64,000 nucleotides of DNA. It comes from Strongylocentrotus droebachiensis. Its lineage: Eukaryota > Echinodermata > Echinoidea > Camarodonta > Strongylocentrotidae. Where the stretch lies: assembly GCA_035222895.1 (NCBI GenBank), contig JAVYIG010001589.1, forward strand, positions 1-64,000, given 5' to 3'. Each line of letters begins with the position of its first letter. The first letter of the stretch is position 1. A program made the translations under genes and the position numbers. Positions 24,701 to 31,993 of the stretch are shown piece by piece. The notes beneath the pieces are model-generated. The model was not told where the DNA came from and did no database searches. It saw only the letters and a program-made list of their open reading frames with translations.

Positions 24701-25546
24701 GCCGCACACCGCGACGCACACACGATATGTCCGTCTAATTCAGATTCCAACTTCCGATCACTGCTGTGCCTGTATTCGGCCAGGCGAGCACCCGGGAGCT
24801 CCGGCGTGGGATACCTGCTCCGCCCGCTTGTGCTATACATCAGCGCGGAAACGCACGGTGCGCGCGAGCGCTTCCTATTGACTTTGTACATGCGGCCGTA
24901 AACTGAAACGCTCGGCCGATAACCGGCTCCAAAACAGTGAAAATTGAAATGAATATTGTCATGGCAATTCGTGATTTTTTTGGGGGATTCTTTTTTTGTT
25001 TAAATAATAATAATATTTACTTCATGATTTGAACAAGAAATGATAATAAATAGGAAGTAAAGAGTCCAAAAAATAGGATTTTGTCTTAAGTGGCCGAAAA
25101 CCGGGTACTTTACTCTACTCAATCAAAAAATGAAAATGACAAAATATTATCAACATTTCACATCATCATTTAGATTTAAATTGCATAATTTCGATAACTT
25201 CCAATACAATAAATCTCTTGCATGAATTTGATATGGTCCATATAATAACTGCATTACGTGACCGAACGAATCGTAGTGAACATTTTCTCATCTCCAAATA
25301 TCCGGTTGCCCGGAGGTTGAACAAAGGGATAGGCCTACACCAATTTAAATAGGTGGGACAAAAGGGGACAATCTATGGACAGACTACAAGAAATTTGCAT
25401 TTTCTTACCTCAATCCTTGCAAAATTTATCTGTATTTCTGATTTGATGAAACCTCCACAGGTAAGGAAGTCTTCAGCATGAACTAAACTTGCCCCAAGGG
25501 CAAGAATAGCACAAAGAAAAGGGACGAATTGGGCAAGTAGAGTCAT
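775..25546 (-). CDS. NOMO: NOMO (nodal modulator), BOS translocon complex subunit, C-terminus off the left edge
   Basis: NOMO is a type I ER membrane glycoprotein built of repeated beta-sandwich (carboxypeptidase-regulatory-like) domains. With nicalin and TMEM147 it forms the BOS complex of the multipass translocon, and it was first described as a Nodal-signalling modulator. Nineteen exons can be read with AG/GT borders: 25409-25546, 22938-23073, 22037-22137, 21532-21638, 20848-20920, 20156-20308, 19094-19225, 18247-18336, 17177-17233, 16225-16424, 15474-15624, 14424-14565, 13518-13649, 12692-12828, 11844-11992, 11369-11467, 10340-10510, 9312-9394 and 775-951. Phases chain without a break through exon 18 (750 residues). 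Exon 1 carries a signal peptide followed by EDFLTCGGF, and DCAPNNGYFMIP in exon 2 is almost identical to vertebrate NOMO. Vertebrate NOMO is about 1,220 residues, so roughly a third, including the membrane anchor, is missing to the left. Exon 19 shows apparent frameshifts, so either the locus or the assembly is imperfect there. Identity is very secure; exon borders were read by eye. Confidence 0.95.
1132..1398. mobile_element. Foldback (MITE-like) element with long inverted repeats
   Basis: The left arm (acatgtatt.gtgat, then tgatgtacagtcaacc) is mirrored exactly at 1365-1380, and the arms continue inward through cctggaggga/tcctccagg and acaggtt/aacctgt. The centre holds aaacctgtctatcaagg-type sequence that recurs at 18440-18600. 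It lies in NOMO intron 18. Confidence 0.65.
1526..2278. mobile_element. Nonautonomous TIR element, about 750 bp
   Basis: The left end has a poly-A run, then ttggttgtcctcga and cgcccgctcg. The right end carries the reverse complement (cgcccgctcgcccc, cgaggacaaccaa, then a T run). The interior is AT-rich and includes a 31-base poly-G run (1616-1646) and A-rich tracts at 2150-2212. No coding capacity is seen. Confidence 0.6.
3575..3932 (+). mobile_element. 3' end of a non-LTR retrotransposon (LINE)
   Basis: The frame 3586-3798 ends LKIGERSFHYSGPVTWNRLP, RELR and FKKHFKTHLFTL, the usual C-terminus of CR1/L2-like LINE ORF2 proteins. A stop follows, then a short 3' UTR with atagcgctataaagg and a (tta)n tail to 3932. 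Only the last part is present, as with most 5'-truncated LINE copies. Confidence 0.75.
4267..4675. mobile_element. TIR element with 17-bp perfect ends
   Basis: tataacagagctgccaa at 4267-4283 is the exact reverse complement of the sequence at 4659-4675. The interior is A- and T-rich and the frame across it has no recognisable protein. A nonautonomous DNA transposon is likely. Confidence 0.7.
5292..6500 (+). CDS. RING-finger protein with C-terminal propeller-like region (TRIM-like E3 ubiquitin ligase)
   Basis: A 402-residue open frame in one coding exon. Residues 16-58 form a C3HC4 RING: C16, C19, C31, H33, C36, C39, C55 and C58, including CPLC, CGHTFCQKC and CPLCRE. RINGs of this type recruit E2 enzymes, so the protein is most likely a ubiquitin ligase. 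Residues 85-130 are a Pro/Ala-rich linker with a short AQPE repeat. No B-box cysteines or coiled coil are seen. The remaining 260 residues contain repeated DxxDxVY-like strands (DSQDNVYTVNGTNKIQYF, DSLDRVIIGYF) that suggest an NHL-type beta-propeller, as in TRIM2/3/56. That part is inference. An acceptor-like cttccag sits at 5264-5270, 21 bases before the ATG, so a 5' UTR exon is likely. The gene is antisense to, and wholly inside, NOMO intron 18. Confidence 0.85.
   Translation: MAERTANDPIHANLVCPLCLTTFEKATLLTCGHTFCQKCLMGYDMRHRDKNHMICPLCREQTPLGENRVQGLRRNVTVNALVNDIQAKKPPGKGVAQPEAASPAQPETAGPALPKVVKHKLPVKVPVRPPTIIKEVALPGGIRGMTGMAQDTVVVGYGSSFPGVEAIKVSGERKPYLRSDIGSVRDIVILNDGRAVLSHGFEEIKAYNADGTMWVIPFQQLAKQKCKDSFCTLYRDSQDNVYTVNGTNKIQYFRVRGKGMTHHSRVITTGRANVAQICVTQTEVLVMRVSNAKPRRLAFYDKEGNMGSTVTARDDNEVLCATVDSLDRVIIGYFSPNLGTLTLSVCTLKGLHIKHQHFLSELYLSQARQVWCYMVSITPKLLAFAHLDKKLYFIKVPHIPET
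7036..8351. mobile_element. TIR element of about 1.3 kb without a transposase
   Basis: gacagtcagaccgcagc at the left end is mirrored by gctgcggtctgactgt at 8335-8350. Inside, ctgactttggnacaa and ttgacgcaa motifs recur on both sides. All frames are short. Confidence 0.65.
8937..9293. mobile_element. TIR element, family of the copy at 19401
   Basis: The ends read taaaggtaaagaccgg and ccaaaactggtctatacctcta. Internal sequence such as ggcggtttcccg, atatatcaattag and tgagaggggtgcgtt is the reverse complement of the element at 19401-19783. The right end stops about 20 bases before NOMO exon 18. Confidence 0.75.
9312..9394 (-). CDS. NOMO: NOMO exon 18
   Basis: Twenty-seven codons: NGEVLEIAPSSGEFLFYPST then VKVTVES, matching GEKITVTPSSKELLFYPPSMEAVVSG. 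Borders are tgcag and gtaagaag; it ends in phase 1. The next intron is about 8.4 kb and holds the RING-finger gene on the other strand. Confidence 0.93.
10340..10510 (-). CDS. NOMO: NOMO exon 17
   Basis: It encodes VKLGPLKSRQQLELG, a Lys/Pro-rich linker, then VYDVSHWAG. Vertebrate NOMO has LVLGPLKSVQEL, a charged linker and YDFSYWARSG. The linker differs in length and composition from vertebrates, as expected for this variable loop. Borders are aacag and gtaagtc; it ends in phase 2. Confidence 0.92.
10771..10985 (+). repeat. (GAA/GGA)n purine microsatellite
   Basis: Almost pure purine tract of aga/agg/aaa triplets for more than 160 bases. Long open frames of Arg, Lys or Glu on one strand and Leu or Ser on the other are artefacts of the repeat. 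It lies in NOMO intron 16. Confidence 0.95.
11369..11467 (-). CDS. NOMO: NOMO exon 16
   Basis: It encodes SAPNMLTLTALKHQIHAEI and PVLDITVSI, matching SPSILTLTAIRHHVLGTI and MMDVTVTIK. Borders are cacag and gtaatc; it ends in phase 2. Confidence 0.93.
11844..11992 (-). CDS. NOMO: NOMO exon 15
   Basis: It encodes VYSLDPSASYKG, then LNKGVNQFCLEKPGFYKLTP and KSCHQFEKSEYTF. Vertebrates have LSKGVNRFCLSKPGVYKVTPRSCHRFEQ. Borders are tgcag and gtaagc; it ends in phase 2. Confidence 0.95.
12028..12372 (-). mobile_element. tRNA-derived SINE, minus strand
   Basis: On the minus strand the head reads as a tRNA-like Pol III promoter: box A-like gtctaatggataagtc and box B-like gcgggttcaaatccc, near 12300-12365. 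The body contains cccaggtgttaaaatgggt. The 3' end is agcgctatattgaagcgg followed by (att)n at 12028-12042. It lies in NOMO intron 14. Confidence 0.75.
12692..12828 (-). CDS. NOMO: NOMO exon 14
   Basis: It encodes SVVQTSWCWSKSSLDVEVV and ends FLQSGYVLHCHVSHPIEL, corresponding to DWCWKNKSLEVEVLEDD and RQTGYMLRCSLSH in vertebrates. Borders are cacag and gtaagaag; it ends in phase 0. A partial decayed copy of the first half lies just upstream in the gene at 12924-13013. Confidence 0.94.
12924..13013 (-). pseudogene. Partial duplicate of NOMO exon 14 with stop codon
   Basis: About 90 bases repeat the first half of exon 14 plus its acceptor flank (ggattaaa and cactcacag are shared). Read in the exon-14 phase it gives SAVQTNWCQA, an in-frame TAG, then SSVDVEVVDQ. 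The stop and the missing second half and donor mean it cannot replace exon 14. It looks like a local tandem duplication that has decayed inside intron 13. Confidence 0.8.
13518..13649 (-). CDS. NOMO: NOMO exon 13
   Basis: It encodes DVCGTLQLMVES and ends KDILPGKYSS, matching the VxCLD...FDNVLPGKYK strand of the family. Borders are atag and gtgagtc; it ends in phase 1. Confidence 0.92.
14424..14565 (-). CDS. NOMO: NOMO exon 12
   Basis: It encodes PMMSDTEKAAGLRINPESQ and, further on, SPVLDINFSQFKATLRGSIK. This aligns with the AGLTLxPQ...RPVxDVxFxQFxAxxxG segment. Borders are tccag and gtgagtc; it ends in phase 1. Confidence 0.93.
14934..15010 (-). mobile_element. Fragment related to the SINE at 12028
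   Basis: ctacccatttacctcatctgg, gtggagagtgg and gtgtagatgaat.tcttcc.aaagga match the body of the SINE at 12230-12290. The tRNA-like head is not recognisable here. Confidence 0.5.
15335..15412. repeat. 36-bp tandem duplication
   Basis: The unit cagcaacattatttatttcc plus ccttgggcact is present twice in perfect copies, followed by the start of a third. Confidence 0.9.
15474..15624 (-). CDS. NOMO: NOMO exon 11
   Basis: Fifty codons after a one-base join: FSVCGRVETS, later TTDKDGAFCFSVAPGAYVME. Vertebrate NOMO has FSVCGQI and then DAHGSFCFKAKPGTYKVQV here. Borders are ttcag and gtaggt. Confidence 0.94.
16225..16424 (-). CDS. NOMO: NOMO exon 10
   Basis: It begins GKGVEGAKVKVQG, continues with SDGTFRMEKIKSGTYTLKA, then KEHLTFDPLNVKVTPNTPKL. 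This is one full NOMO beta-sandwich. The true exon starts at the GG after the acceptor, so the ATG a few codons upstream is intronic. It ends in phase 2. Confidence 0.94.
16509..16713 (-). mobile_element. tRNA-derived SINE, minus-strand copy
   Basis: Read on the minus strand it has box A-like agctcagttggtatagagc and box B-like gggttcgaaacc, then caaggcgatgcgctagtgcc and a 3' end at agcagtcaggtaaaataac. It is a near-identical partner, in opposite orientation, of the SINE at 20962-21168. Confidence 0.85.
17177..17233 (-). CDS. NOMO: NOMO exon 9
   Basis: A short 19-codon exon, TVFQVAGFSISGRVLSATG, equivalent to the FHVMGFSVTGRVL domain start. Borders are aacag and gtatgt. It is too short to stand alone but phases exactly with exons 8 and 10. 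Confidence 0.9.
17590..17945. repeat. Two-copy tandem repeat, period about 215 bp
   Basis: The block tgataatttgatgacaatta, ttctttggcttgctgaaat, cattttattttgagtcata and gatgtatcccgatgcata occurs at 17613-17740 and again at 17827-17930. A 28-bp inner duplication is found only in the first copy. Confidence 0.85.
17975..18058. repeat. Three-copy 26-bp tandem repeat
   Basis: aaaagacatcatgcattcag plus taatgt is repeated three times in a row with almost no divergence. Confidence 0.9.
18247..18336 (-). CDS. NOMO: NOMO exon 8
   Basis: Thirty codons: VPFYMGEHTTFDVVPSSLQF then TVEHNTIQLP. They match the PFYRGE.ITFDVAPS..DFTVEH segment of vertebrate NOMO. Borders are gtag and gtaagtc. Confidence 0.94.
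18440..18596. repeat. Interspersed repeat with aaacctgtctat motifs
   Basis: aaacctgtctatagcaaccg and the mirrored ctttgtagacaggtt and agacaggtggttact are short inverted motifs also present at 1210-1290 and 37960-38010. A foldback family is likely. Confidence 0.5.
18701..18776. repeat. (GATT)n microsatellite
   Basis: About 17 tetranucleotide units of attg/gatt with one interruption, in NOMO intron 7. Confidence 0.95.
19094..19225 (-). CDS. NOMO: NOMO exon 7
   Basis: Forty-four codons beginning DVAGCQKSAV and ending with SDVDGQFVFPSLGSGVYRV, the typical DGxFxFxxLxSGxY beta-hairpin of this repeat. Borders are ctcag and gtgagta. Confidence 0.92.
19401..19783. mobile_element. TIR element, inverted copy of the family at 8937
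   Basis: The ends read taaaggtatagaccagttttgg and ccagaactggtctataccttta. These are terminal inverted repeats of about 22 bases. The interior matches the element at 8937-9293 in opposite orientation. It sits in NOMO intron 6, between exons 6 and 7. Confidence 0.75.
20156..20308 (-). CDS. NOMO: NOMO exon 6
   Basis: Fifty-one codons including SPIIVSGYDVRGKVMSEGEP and a FILFSDTV strand. They align with the SPLIVAGYxVxGxVxSDGEP segment of vertebrate NOMO. Borders are acacag and gtggg. Confidence 0.94.
20432..20562 (+). mobile_element. Short retroelement tail
   Basis: The segment ends ggattggtacgctataaaat, atccaatattg, then (tta)n, which is the gcgctata...(att)n tail type seen on the LINE and SINE copies in this window. 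Confidence 0.5.
20848..20920 (-). CDS. NOMO: NOMO exon 5
   Basis: It encodes NIPNVLPGDFIITASHPTW. The VLPGD...A.HPTW pattern is diagnostic for this NOMO position. Borders are cttag and gtgaat; it ends in phase 0. Confidence 0.93.
20962..21168 (+). mobile_element. tRNA-derived SINE, plus-strand copy
   Basis: gagctcagttggtagagcag (box A) and gggttcgaaacc (box B) head a body with gcgctagtgccctttgg and aggtccctcggagaggac. The sequence is shared with 16509-16713. It lies in NOMO intron 4, between exons 4 and 5. Confidence 0.85.
21532..21638 (-). CDS. NOMO: NOMO exon 4
   Basis: It encodes VVSKGKTDGPEGVLISVKP and an acidic strand. This corresponds to the start of the second beta domain (GPxGVxxS in vertebrates). 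Borders are tttag and gtaagtac; it ends in phase 2. Confidence 0.9.
22037..22137 (-). CDS. NOMO: NOMO exon 3
   Basis: Read after the phase-1 join it gives EPTSVDLKIDG, then SDPCSQGKDINFFF, matching the end of the first NOMO beta domain. Borders are tag and gtagg; it ends in phase 0. Confidence 0.92.
22938..23073 (-). CDS. NOMO: NOMO exon 2
   Basis: It encodes VKLYTKQGALKYQ and then DCAPNNGYFMIP, the most conserved stretch of the family. The acceptor is ctgcag, the donor gtaag, and it ends in phase 1. A 2.3-kb intron separates it from exon 1; most of the AT-rich TIR element at 24339-25117 sits there. Confidence 0.95.
24339..25117. mobile_element. TIR element of about 780 bp with a GC-rich core
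   Basis: tagagtaaagtacccggt at 24339-24356 is the exact reverse complement of the end at 25100-25117, and the similarity continues inward as ttttcggcca/tggccgaaaa. The middle (24640-24920) is noticeably GC-richer than its flanks. No transposase is visible. It lies in NOMO intron 1. Confidence 0.75.
25409..25546 (-). CDS. NOMO: NOMO exon 1 (signal peptide)
   Basis: The start ATG lies at 25546-25544. The 46 codons begin MTLLAQFVPFLC, a hydrophobic signal peptide with likely cleavage after VHA, followed by EDFLTCGGF as in vertebrate NOMO. The donor is gtaag and the exon ends in phase 0. This is the only ATG that gives a signal peptide in frame with exon 2. Confidence 0.93.
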
Positions 25547-25926
25547 AATTGACGGTCATCCACGCCACACCGAAAGCTAGTCTTGTATAAATGTAATTGA
25601 ATATTTTGGAAAGAGAGCCATCCATATGATCACACATTCTTAGAAACTAAAACAAGTTAATCAGTCAGTGTTTTTCAAAATTATAAAATTTAAAGTCAGA
25701 AGATGATTGTTTTATTTATTTTATTCTCACTAAATAAAGAAGATGTTGGAACGGTACCACACACTTTAATATAAATAATAACTCCTGCCTTGATCTCGGG
25801 CTATACTAAAAAAAAAAACGTCTAACTCTCCCTCCCCCCCCCCCCCCCCAATAAAAACCACTCGATCCTGGGACCACTCCCCCTTTTCTTATTATGTTTT
25901 ATAGCTCCTCTCACCGTCTCTCTCTC

Positions 25927-25959
<33 letters not shown>

Positions 25960-28457
25960 GAAGTTATGATATCATAATCATTTTTGTAATAATAACACTT
26001 CTCAGACACGAATATGCAATCAGATAAGCGGTATTTTTTTTAAATCACATATATATCGTCTGTTTGGAGCCAGAGAGTAATTACTCGATATTATTATTAC
26101 AGAGATTTTGGCTCCATAAAGATGATAATTAGCTAAATTAAGGCTTTTATCAAGTTTGAACCTGGATCACTACTCTATAACTACCTCTAAACACATGCTT
26201 CCTGGTATCCATTTAACATTTCTTAATGATTTATTGAGGTACGCCATATTTGGGGCTTATTGATAAGATTAATATAATAAAAACAATTGTATAGCGCCTT
26301 ATTCATAAAGCTGTCGATCTCCCACGTGGTTAGATTTGGAATCATGAGGGTCGTATTGTCGGGGTTAATCTCGCGGGGAGGGGTTGGTAAACATAACACA
26401 TACATTTTTTTAAATATCAATAATTTCAGAAAAGACATGCAGATATAATTTTCATGTTATTTACTTGTTATAGTAATTTTGACTTTTACACTCAATTATC
26501 TCTTTTATATTATAATATTATTAAAAAAACTAAAAGTATGAAAGAACAAAAGAACAATTGTGTGTTGGGTGTATGATGCCCCCCCCCCCCCCCGCCCCCA
26601 CATACACACTCACCGCCATTCCCCGAATCAAAGGGTGCTCGTATAGGGCTGCGATGTTAAGACTAATTTTTCTGCTTTATTTTTTGTTGTTGTAATTTTG
26701 TAAACATCATTTTCCTAATTTCGGGGGAAAGGGGAATTACTATGTTGACGTTTTGTAGAGATTCAGACAAATTTGTGTAATTTTTTTTTTCTCTCTATAT
26801 ATTTTTCTTTTGGTTCTAGAACAATTACCCCAAGGACAACCCTCCCCCCCCCCCGAGGACAATTACCCCCTGGAATTACCCCTTTGGACATTCTCCCCCC
26901 CCTCCTCCCCCAACACCCCCCCCCCCAACATATTATCAGAGTGGAATTCCCTTTTCATGAACAGGGGTATAATTTTCCGGGGGGGGGGGGATTGTCCTAG
27001 GGGGTTATTTTCAGGGGTGGGGGTAATTTTCCACGAGGGGAAGGTGATTGTCCTGATACTTTTTCTTTTACATTGTGAATTATACATTTTATTCTTTTTT
27101 TCACTCACTCTTTCTTTAAATTTAAAACGTTGTGAGTAAACACTCCTTTTCCTCAACCTCTGCTTTCCTGTATGTACACCAGTATGTCAATTTCTCTTTA
27201 TTTTATCCCCACCCCCCCCCTCTTTATCTCTTATTTTCGTTCTCTCTCTCTCTCTCTCTCTCGTATTCACTACTTTGTTTCGTTTCTCACGCTCATTCTT
27301 TTTTTAATATTAAACAGGATTGTCAAAACATCCATCCTTTCTCAATCTTTTTCTCAGCATACTAAATACATGCATCAGCTCTTTGATATTTGCAAAAGAT
27401 CTTAATTCAATTCAAATTTCACTTTGCTATATAGATATAAAACAATATATATATTTCTCATTCACAGTCCATAAATGGTCTTACAATTATAGATCAGTCA
27501 TATTGAATGATTTTTAAAACTGCAACCCTATAATTTGTGTACTTTGATTACAAGGATCATATCAATCAGTTGCAGATCCAGGGGCAGAAAAAGAGAAGCA
27601 TGTGCTAATACCCCCTCCAGTTTTAGTTTTTGTTTTGACTTTTTGCTTGTCATCGAATTTTGTACCTAAAACGGCACACAAAAATACTATGCCCCTTCCC
27701 TTTCTTGTGCCCCTCTACCAGAGAATCTTAGATCTGCCATTCTGGATGACAGCAGAACAACATTTCCATGAACTTGGGTGTTATTGGTTTCAGTTGAAAT
27801 AGACAAGTAAAGTTCATCATGCACAATTAGGATTTGACTTCATCATTTATTTTACTTTTACAAATGCTATGAAAATGTAACAAGGAAAGAAACAACGCCA
27901 AATTACCAGACATCAGATAAGAGTTAAGAAACAATGATTTATGCAAACTGATTGAACTTGCTGAATATCATTACAAGGGTCAAGTTTTCTTAAATGAAGT
28001 TTGACTTGAAGTGTATAATCAAGCGATTCAAGAATAATCTGTTTACATTACCACACCCGAAAAGAGAGAAATAGGAAAGGGGTACAGTAAAATGACAAAA
28101 GACTTTCTGTCAGTTCATCAGTAGCAATTTTTATTTCTGAAAGTTCTTTACCTAGAAGGGCTGTCATTAACTTGCCAATCACTTTGCTACACAATTTGAC
28201 TTATCACAAGCATTTCGTAAACGGATGATTAATTGCTTGGCGATCTTCAGAGGATTGTGCTAATTTAATTTTATGAGGATAATATCCCAAATTAGAAAAC
28301 AAGGACAAACTCAGATCAAATAAAAAATTCGTTATATAATTAATCAATGAATACCAACTAATAAACTAAAAGATGGCACTATTTCACCGTCGCTTGAAGC
28401 TCTTGAAGCATCTCTCGTCTTACAACTCGATCAGTAAGCAGGGGGAAACAAAAGTAG

Positions 28458-28458
<1 letters not shown>
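25547..28458. other. Intergenic region upstream of NOMO: low-complexity tracts, no gene seen
   Basis: This is the 5' flank of NOMO, so its promoter should lie near 25550-25900, but I see no clear TATA or initiator. It holds poly-C runs (about 25842, 26580), a (CT)n tract at 25918-25960, another at 27241-27262, and a C-rich/G-rich near-palindrome at 26820-27056. The tract near 26275-26310 resembles the reversed ttgtatagcgcc SINE tail. The open frames here are short or low complexity. Confidence 0.6.
26820..27056. repeat. C-rich/G-rich inverted repeat
   Basis: The left half has acaattaccccaaggacaac and runs of C. The right half has runs of G and ggaaggtgattgtcctg, roughly the reverse complement. 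The symmetry suggests a foldback element, although the homopolymers make alignment by eye loose. Confidence 0.5.
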
Positions 28459-28489
<31 letters not shown>

Positions 28490-31400
28490 AGATAATATAT
28501 TTATTCGTCTTTCTTTCAAATGTCACATAGAGCATAACATCATTACACATTTACAATGGAAAAAAAAATTATGGCAATGATAAAAACAAAGTTAACTAAA
28601 AGAAAGACGAGGAGACGCTGGTAAAAGCAGAGCTTGTAAGTTTTAGGGTCCCCTCTGGGCCAGATAACCATGATGGGAGTACATTTGTGACTACCTAAGA
28701 ATACAATAGGGAAAATATGGTATAAGAAACAAGAAGTATACACACACAACAACAACAAAACAACAAACGAGAGACGAGACTAGACAAGACGGGAGAAAAG
28801 ACAAAATATGAGAAATAATGAAAGACTACAGCAAATCGACAATAGGCACAGCACACAACGGGCACAAGACAACAGGGGGGGGGGGGGGCGAATGAAAGGT
28901 TGACAATCTGAAAATGTTCAGTTAGACACATATTAATATAAAAAAGAAATTGTACATTTATAGTAATACATAATAGATCTTGGCACCATAATAACTACAA
29001 CAAAAATGAACTACTCTTTGAGTCACAGTATTTATCGAGAAGATAAACCTTAAGTGTACACAGATTGCTTAACGCTAGAGCCTAGAGAATTCCAAAAACC
29101 TAGGTCCAGTAAAAACCAAAGTATTAAAAGTAAACTTTGTCCTTACTTGGGGTACGTGAAACACAGAGGCATTTCGTGTAGCATGGTCATGTACTTGACT
29201 ATTTTTCTTTAAAATGCTGACAAGATCCTGTGGAAGGACACCATGCAGAATCGAATTCGTACATTAGAGAACCCAGTTGAAGGTGATAGATATCTTGCAC
29301 CTTTAAAATTCTATTCGTATAAAAAAGCGGATTAGTGTGTGTACGAAAGCTAACGTAACAAGTAATTATTAAGATCCTCCTTTGAATCAAGTATAATTTT
29401 TGAAGGTTTTGGTTTGCTCATCAATGTGCAAACCAAGGAATCTTGTTGATGATATCCTATACATCAATACATTATTGAATAATACATCTCCTGGAAGCAC
29501 TTTGATTGTATTACTAAAAAACATATAAATTGTCTTTTGCATAATTATTTAAAGTCAATTTATTTGCTTGAATCCACAAGGTAACTTTACTTAGAAATTA
29601 ACCGAGCTGTGCACCTGACACCATAATGCGATAATTTCCCTAGCTAAATTTCATGATCTATAGTATCAAATGCCTTGGAATAATCAAGAAATATACCGAT
29701 TGTGTGCATCTTTTTGTCTATTGCTTGTGAAATCTTATCTATAAAGTGCAGCAAGGCGTAAGAGGTAGTATGTTTCTTTCGAAACCCAAACTGAAAGTTT
29801 GAGAATATTTTACTTTTTTTTTTTTAAATTATAAAGTTCTAACATAAATCACTTTTTGAAGGATCTCTCAGAAGGAGGTTAGAACGGTAAATTGAGAAAG
29901 ATTGAGGATCTCCCTTTTTAAAAACGGGTACGACTTTTGCAATTTTCATGTTTTCAGGGACTATTCCATTTAACATTGATGAGTTAAAAACATGAATAAG
30001 GGGTTGAATAATCCTTAAGATAACCTGTTTAATTATGTCATTATTGACACCATCGTAACCAGGACTTTTCACAGCCTTAAGCGAATTCACAATAGTAAGC
30101 AACTCTTCCATAACTAATGGGATAAGGAATAAGCTTTTCTTGTAAGATTCTTTCAGGAAATCGTTAAAAGTTTTTTTTTGACAGGAAGGGACCGCCCGTG
30201 ACAGATTAGGACCAATACTGCAAAATTGATCATTGAATTTTTCCACAATACTATTCTTATCTTCCACTAAACGACCATCAATTTCAATATTCTTTACATC
30301 AGAATTTTTTTTCTTTGACTTGAACACATTTTTTATCACTTTCCAAGTTCCCGTGATATCGTTTGAAGTTGCTTGAAACTGAGCAAAATAATATGTTTTC
30401 TTTGCTGCACGTAAGACTGAAGTAAGGGTGTTTTTATAATAAACATATCGTTTACGTGATGATTCGCTTCCACTTACTTTATAAGAATAATACAACTTAT
30501 TCTTTTTATTGATAGACTTCAACAAGGTAGCACTGACCCATGGCATGCGTGGAATTTTCTTACAATTTCTAGTATTACATTTGGAAATCGGAACAATTTT
30601 ATCACAGAGTAGCAAATACTTTTTAAAGAAATTGTTAATTGAAATTTTAACATCCTTTTCAAGTAAAACTGCAATCCAGTCAGTTGCCGTTAGAGCTTCT
30701 CGAAAGTTCTCAATGTTAGTAGGATTGTTTTTATGAATGTATTTACATTCATGTTTATGGGGAAATGATCTGAAAGATCTGATATTATAATACCTGAAGA
30801 TGGAAAAGGTTGCAAATTAAATAATATGTTATCAATAAGGGTAGATGAACTATCAGCTACCCTTGTTGGTTTTGTAATTACTGGCATTAAAGAAAATGAC
30901 AACATCATATTAAAAAAAGCATTATAATGGTCATTTACATCACATTGAAGAAGGTTGATATTATAATCACCCATTAAGAATATTGACTTATTAACAAAAA
31001 GTGATTTCAACAATATAATCTGCATTTCATTCACATTAAGATCTATATTACTCTAGGGAGGTCTATATATAACTCCAAAGATAACGTTCTTTTTTCCTGG
31101 AATAAAACACTCCACAAAAATAGACTCCAACTGATCAGTCATCACTTTTAAGTCATGCCTTACTTGGAAATCCATACTAACTGGAATGTATAAAGCAACA
31201 CCTTCTCCTCGTTTGTCACGTCTGTGATTAGACACCAAACTATATCCAGAAATCACTCTCACTTGGAAACCAAGTCTCTGTGACCCCGATTACTGTAGAG
31301 CTATCATTGAGGTTTCTTGTGAGAGTATTACAAGCATCAACATCTTTATGCATACTTCTAGTATTTAAATGCAGGACAGTAACATCATTTTCACGTTTAT

Positions 31401-31993
31401 TACGAAACCCATCCATAAATTGATTTTCTGAACAGTAATGACAAACAATTGGAGAGGCATGATCAAAATTATAATTAACATTAGGCTCTAGCGTACTTGC
31501 ATTATTTTCAAATATATTACAAGCAACTTCTTCTATATTAACCATCTTGGATTGGAATAAAAAAAATAAAAAATATAAAGTCTAACTGCTGGGAATACAA
31601 GTCAAGAAGATTTTCAGAAAACATATTAACACATATATGGGAGATTAATATACTACACAGAAAAAAATAAAGAAGACCTGAAATGGTTATTTTACAACAA
31701 CAAAAAATACTACACAGATTAAAAGGTAACACAAACATATTTAAAGCTACAATATAGGAAGGATCCATATTAAATACAAGAGAGTGAGAAAAAAAAAGAG
31801 ACAACCAAAAAAATGAAGACAAATAAGAAAATACACGAAAACGAGAAAATGTATAAAAATAACGTATGGCAATAACATGGGCATGTGACAGCTGCCATGG
31901 AAAACCTGCGACGAAAAAAATTGTGAAAGTATAATAATGAGATGCTGGTCTACTGTTCTGTTGGTGTTCAGAGCTAAGCAATTTCTGCATCAC
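28459..31993 (-). mobile_element. Degenerate LINE (non-LTR retrotransposon) with APE endonuclease and RT remains
   Basis: Read on the minus strand. The endonuclease is split over frames at 31240-31545 (VLHLNTRSM, VTETWF), 31053-31262 (GEGVALYI, GVIYRPP) and 30690-31034 (MGDYNINLL, SDHFPI). The frame at 29839-30615 gives the linker and RT start (LKAVKSPGYDGVNNDIIKQ). Past a frameshift, 29640-29820 gives FGFRKKHTTSYALLHFIDK and LDYSKAFDTIDH. The part that should carry the YxDD box is missing, and similarity resumes at RFLGLHIDE (about 29440) and the C-terminal TGPRFLEFS. The 3' tail is (ttatc)n at 28461-28494. Motifs fit the CR1/L2/Jockey group. Stops, frameshifts and the RT deletion show it is dead. 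Confidence 0.85.

Noticed and set aside
26773-27156. Proline-rich protein frames
   Set aside because: They arise from C-runs in a low-complexity inverted repeat.
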